This document shows positions 14,123-15,061 of a stretch of 15,061 nucleotides of DNA, one piece after another. The notes below the pieces were generated by a model, which saw nothing but the letters and a program-made list of their open reading frames with translations, made no database searches and was not told the origin of the DNA. Location: assembly GCA_937864275.1 (NCBI GenBank), contig CALMIW010000728.1:1-15061 (forward strand), written 5' to 3'. The position numbers and the translations under genes were made by a program. Position 1 is the first letter of the stretch. Each line of letters starts with the position of its first letter. The DNA is from an uncultured Dehalococcoidia bacterium. GTDB lineage: Bacteria > Chloroflexota > Dehalococcoidia > Tepidiformales > Tepidiformaceae.

Positions 14123-14127
14123 GGGTC
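14114..14127. terminator. Small hairpin between convergent stops (weak candidate)
   Basis: GACCC (14114-14118) and GGGTC (14123-14127) pair around a GTAG loop that spans the stop codon of the plus-strand gene. The converging stops are only three bases apart. The five-pair stem without a U-tract is weak, so it may not terminate by itself. Confidence 0.25.
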
Positions 14128-14647
14128 AGGCATCGTCTGGCCCGGCCTCTTCCGCCAGCCACACCAGCCCCTGGTGGTAACGCTGTATCAGCGGGAACAG
14201 CTTCGATAACGCTTCGGCGGGGTCGGCGACCCACGTGTTGCTCCAACTGGCCGGTCCGGGGGACCACCCGCCGGCCTGGGTCACAAGACGTGGAGGCTCC
14301 ATGCGCCCCTGGGCCATGCCGAGCAGCGTCCGCAGTGGATCGCCACCTTCGGCCAAACGCTCCGCCATTTCCGAGTCACCCTGAAATGCCTCGACCAGGA
14401 CATCCAGGTCGAATTCCTCGAAGACTTCGGAAGGGAAGTCTTCCGACGACACGCCGTCGGGAGCGTAGTAGACCCACTCACCGACCGTGCAAAACAGGTG
14501 TTCGCAGCGGTCCTTTTCGTACCTGCCGCAGAACGGGCAATGCGCGGCCCGGCATGCCGGATCCGGGCATTGCCAGGTGCCATCCAAAGGCAATTCGTGC
14601 ATGGCGCACTTGAACGGGACGGATCGCTGGCCTTCCACCAGGAACAA
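14126..14647 (-). CDS. Cys-rich hypothetical protein with zinc-ribbon-like N-terminus
   Basis: A 173-residue, probably cytoplasmic protein that I do not recognise. The first third holds seven Cys: C14, C27, C32, C37, C40 (CPFCG), C48 and C53 (CEHLFC, with His50). Spacing C27-x4-C32-x4-C37-x2-C40 suggests at least one zinc site, with C48/H50/C53 perhaps contributing to a second. The rest is acidic and helical-looking, with no signal peptide or membrane segment. The start is uncertain: TTG at 14647 gives the longest product but has no clear ribosome-binding site; GTG at 14638 and ATG at 14602 are alternatives. It follows the F420-type oxidoreductase gene in the same direction after 32 bases, so the two may be co-transcribed. 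It converges with the split membrane gene. The zinc role is inferred from Cys spacing alone. Confidence 0.65.
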   Translation of the reverse strand: MFLVEGQRSVPFKCAMHELPLDGTWQCPDPACRAAHCPFCGRYEKDRCEHLFCTVGEWVYYAPDGVSSEDFPSEVFEEFDLDVLVEAFQGDSEMAERLAEGGDPLRTLLGMAQGRMEPPRLVTQAGGWSPGPASWSNTWVADPAEALSKLFPLIQRYHQGLVWLAEEAGPDDA

Positions 14648-14679
14648 GTATCGGCGCTAGCGGGTCAGATCTTGACGCC

Positions 14680-15061
14680 TCAGGCGCCCTTGCTCGCCCC
14701 GGTGATGTCTGCCATCAGCTCGAGCGCCTCGCGCTGCCGGCTCTGGACCATCATCGTGGTCACGCCGGCGTCTTCCCATGCCCTGTAGCGCTCCTTGATG
14801 CGCGCCACCGGCCCGACCAGCGACATCTCGTCCACCAGCTCATCCGGGACCGCCTCGGTCGCCTCTTGCTTCCTGCCCGAGAGATACAGCTCCTGGATCT
14901 TCGCCGCGGCTTCGCCATAGCCGTATTTCACGGCCATCTCGTTGTGGAAGTTCTTCTCTTTCGCCCCCATGCCGCCCATGTAGAGCGCCAGGTTCGGCTT
15001 CTGCATCGCCAGCAGCGCCTTCACGTCGTCGCCGATCGCTACGGTGCATCCCGCCGCGATG
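14680..15061 (-). CDS. LLM-class (luciferase-like, F420-dependent type) oxidoreductase, C-terminal part
   Basis: The final 126 codons of a gene that begins beyond the right edge; the frame is open from 15060 to TGA at 14682-14680. The segment ALYMGGMGAKEKNFHNEM, then KIQELYLSGRKQEA, VPDELVDEMSLVGP and RYRAWEDAGVTTMMV, matches the C-terminal portion of luciferase-like monooxygenase-fold enzymes of the F420-dependent group. These reduce or oxidise diverse substrates with deazaflavin F420, or sometimes FMN. The missing N-terminal barrel half holds much of the cofactor site, so F420 use is inferred from similarity, not seen. A short GC-rich inverted repeat (GACGCC/GGCGCC) overlaps the stop codon but is too short to call a terminator with confidence. 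Confidence 0.85.
   Translation of the reverse strand, partial: IAAGCTVAIGDDVKALLAMQKPNLALYMGGMGAKEKNFHNEMAVKYGYGEAAAKIQELYLSGRKQEATEAVPDELVDEMSLVGPVARIKERYRAWEDAGVTTMMVQSRQREALELMADITGASKGA

Overview
This is a GC-rich, gene-dense bacterial chromosomal window, with gaps of at most about 245 bases. I see no RNA genes, insertion sequences, CRISPR arrays or phage genes. The gene content suggests a Chloroflexota bacterium, perhaps near the Dehalococcoidia or Tepidiformia. Pointers are the F420-type luciferase-like oxidoreductase, an EF-G-like second GTPase, a DnaQ-DinG fusion helicase, many GTG/TTG starts, and a secreted enzyme with a BACON-like domain and a Pro-rich tail. The taxonomic call is an inference; no marker gene here settles it.

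Layout. (1) 1-2345, minus: 3'-truncated DnaQ exonuclease-DinG helicase, with an SOS-box-like site just before its start codon. (2) 2543-4609, plus: EF-G-like translational GTPase with its own sigma70-like promoter. (3) 4651-8755, minus: a three-gene set made of two paralogous membrane-anchored beta-propeller proteins and a secreted, modular lytic-transglycosylase-like protein. A long hairpin at 4621-4666 separates this set from the convergent EF-G-like gene. (4) 8756-9000: a divergent control region with a perfect 8+8 palindrome, promoter-like elements on both strands and a leader hairpin. (5) 9001-9696, plus: a site-2-type (M50) membrane protease, probably from a leaderless mRNA. (6) 9761-12692, plus: tyrA-aroA-gmk, joined by GTGA stop/start overlaps, so tyrosine/chorismate synthesis is co-expressed with guanylate kinase. 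(7) 12748-14122, plus: an SDR oxidoreductase followed, again through a GTGA overlap, by a small membrane protein that looks split in two by a frame change at 13946-13949. (8) 14126-15061, minus: a Cys-rich hypothetical protein and the C-terminal part of a luciferase-like F420-dependent oxidoreductase.

Most of the window is housekeeping. The parts that deserve attention are the propeller/propeller/transglycosylase operon with its structured control region, the DinG homologue that lacks an exonuclease catalytic Asp and one expected Fe-S Cys, the split membrane protein, and the recurring GTGA coupling. I did not find convincing evidence of a wholly new defence or mobile system.
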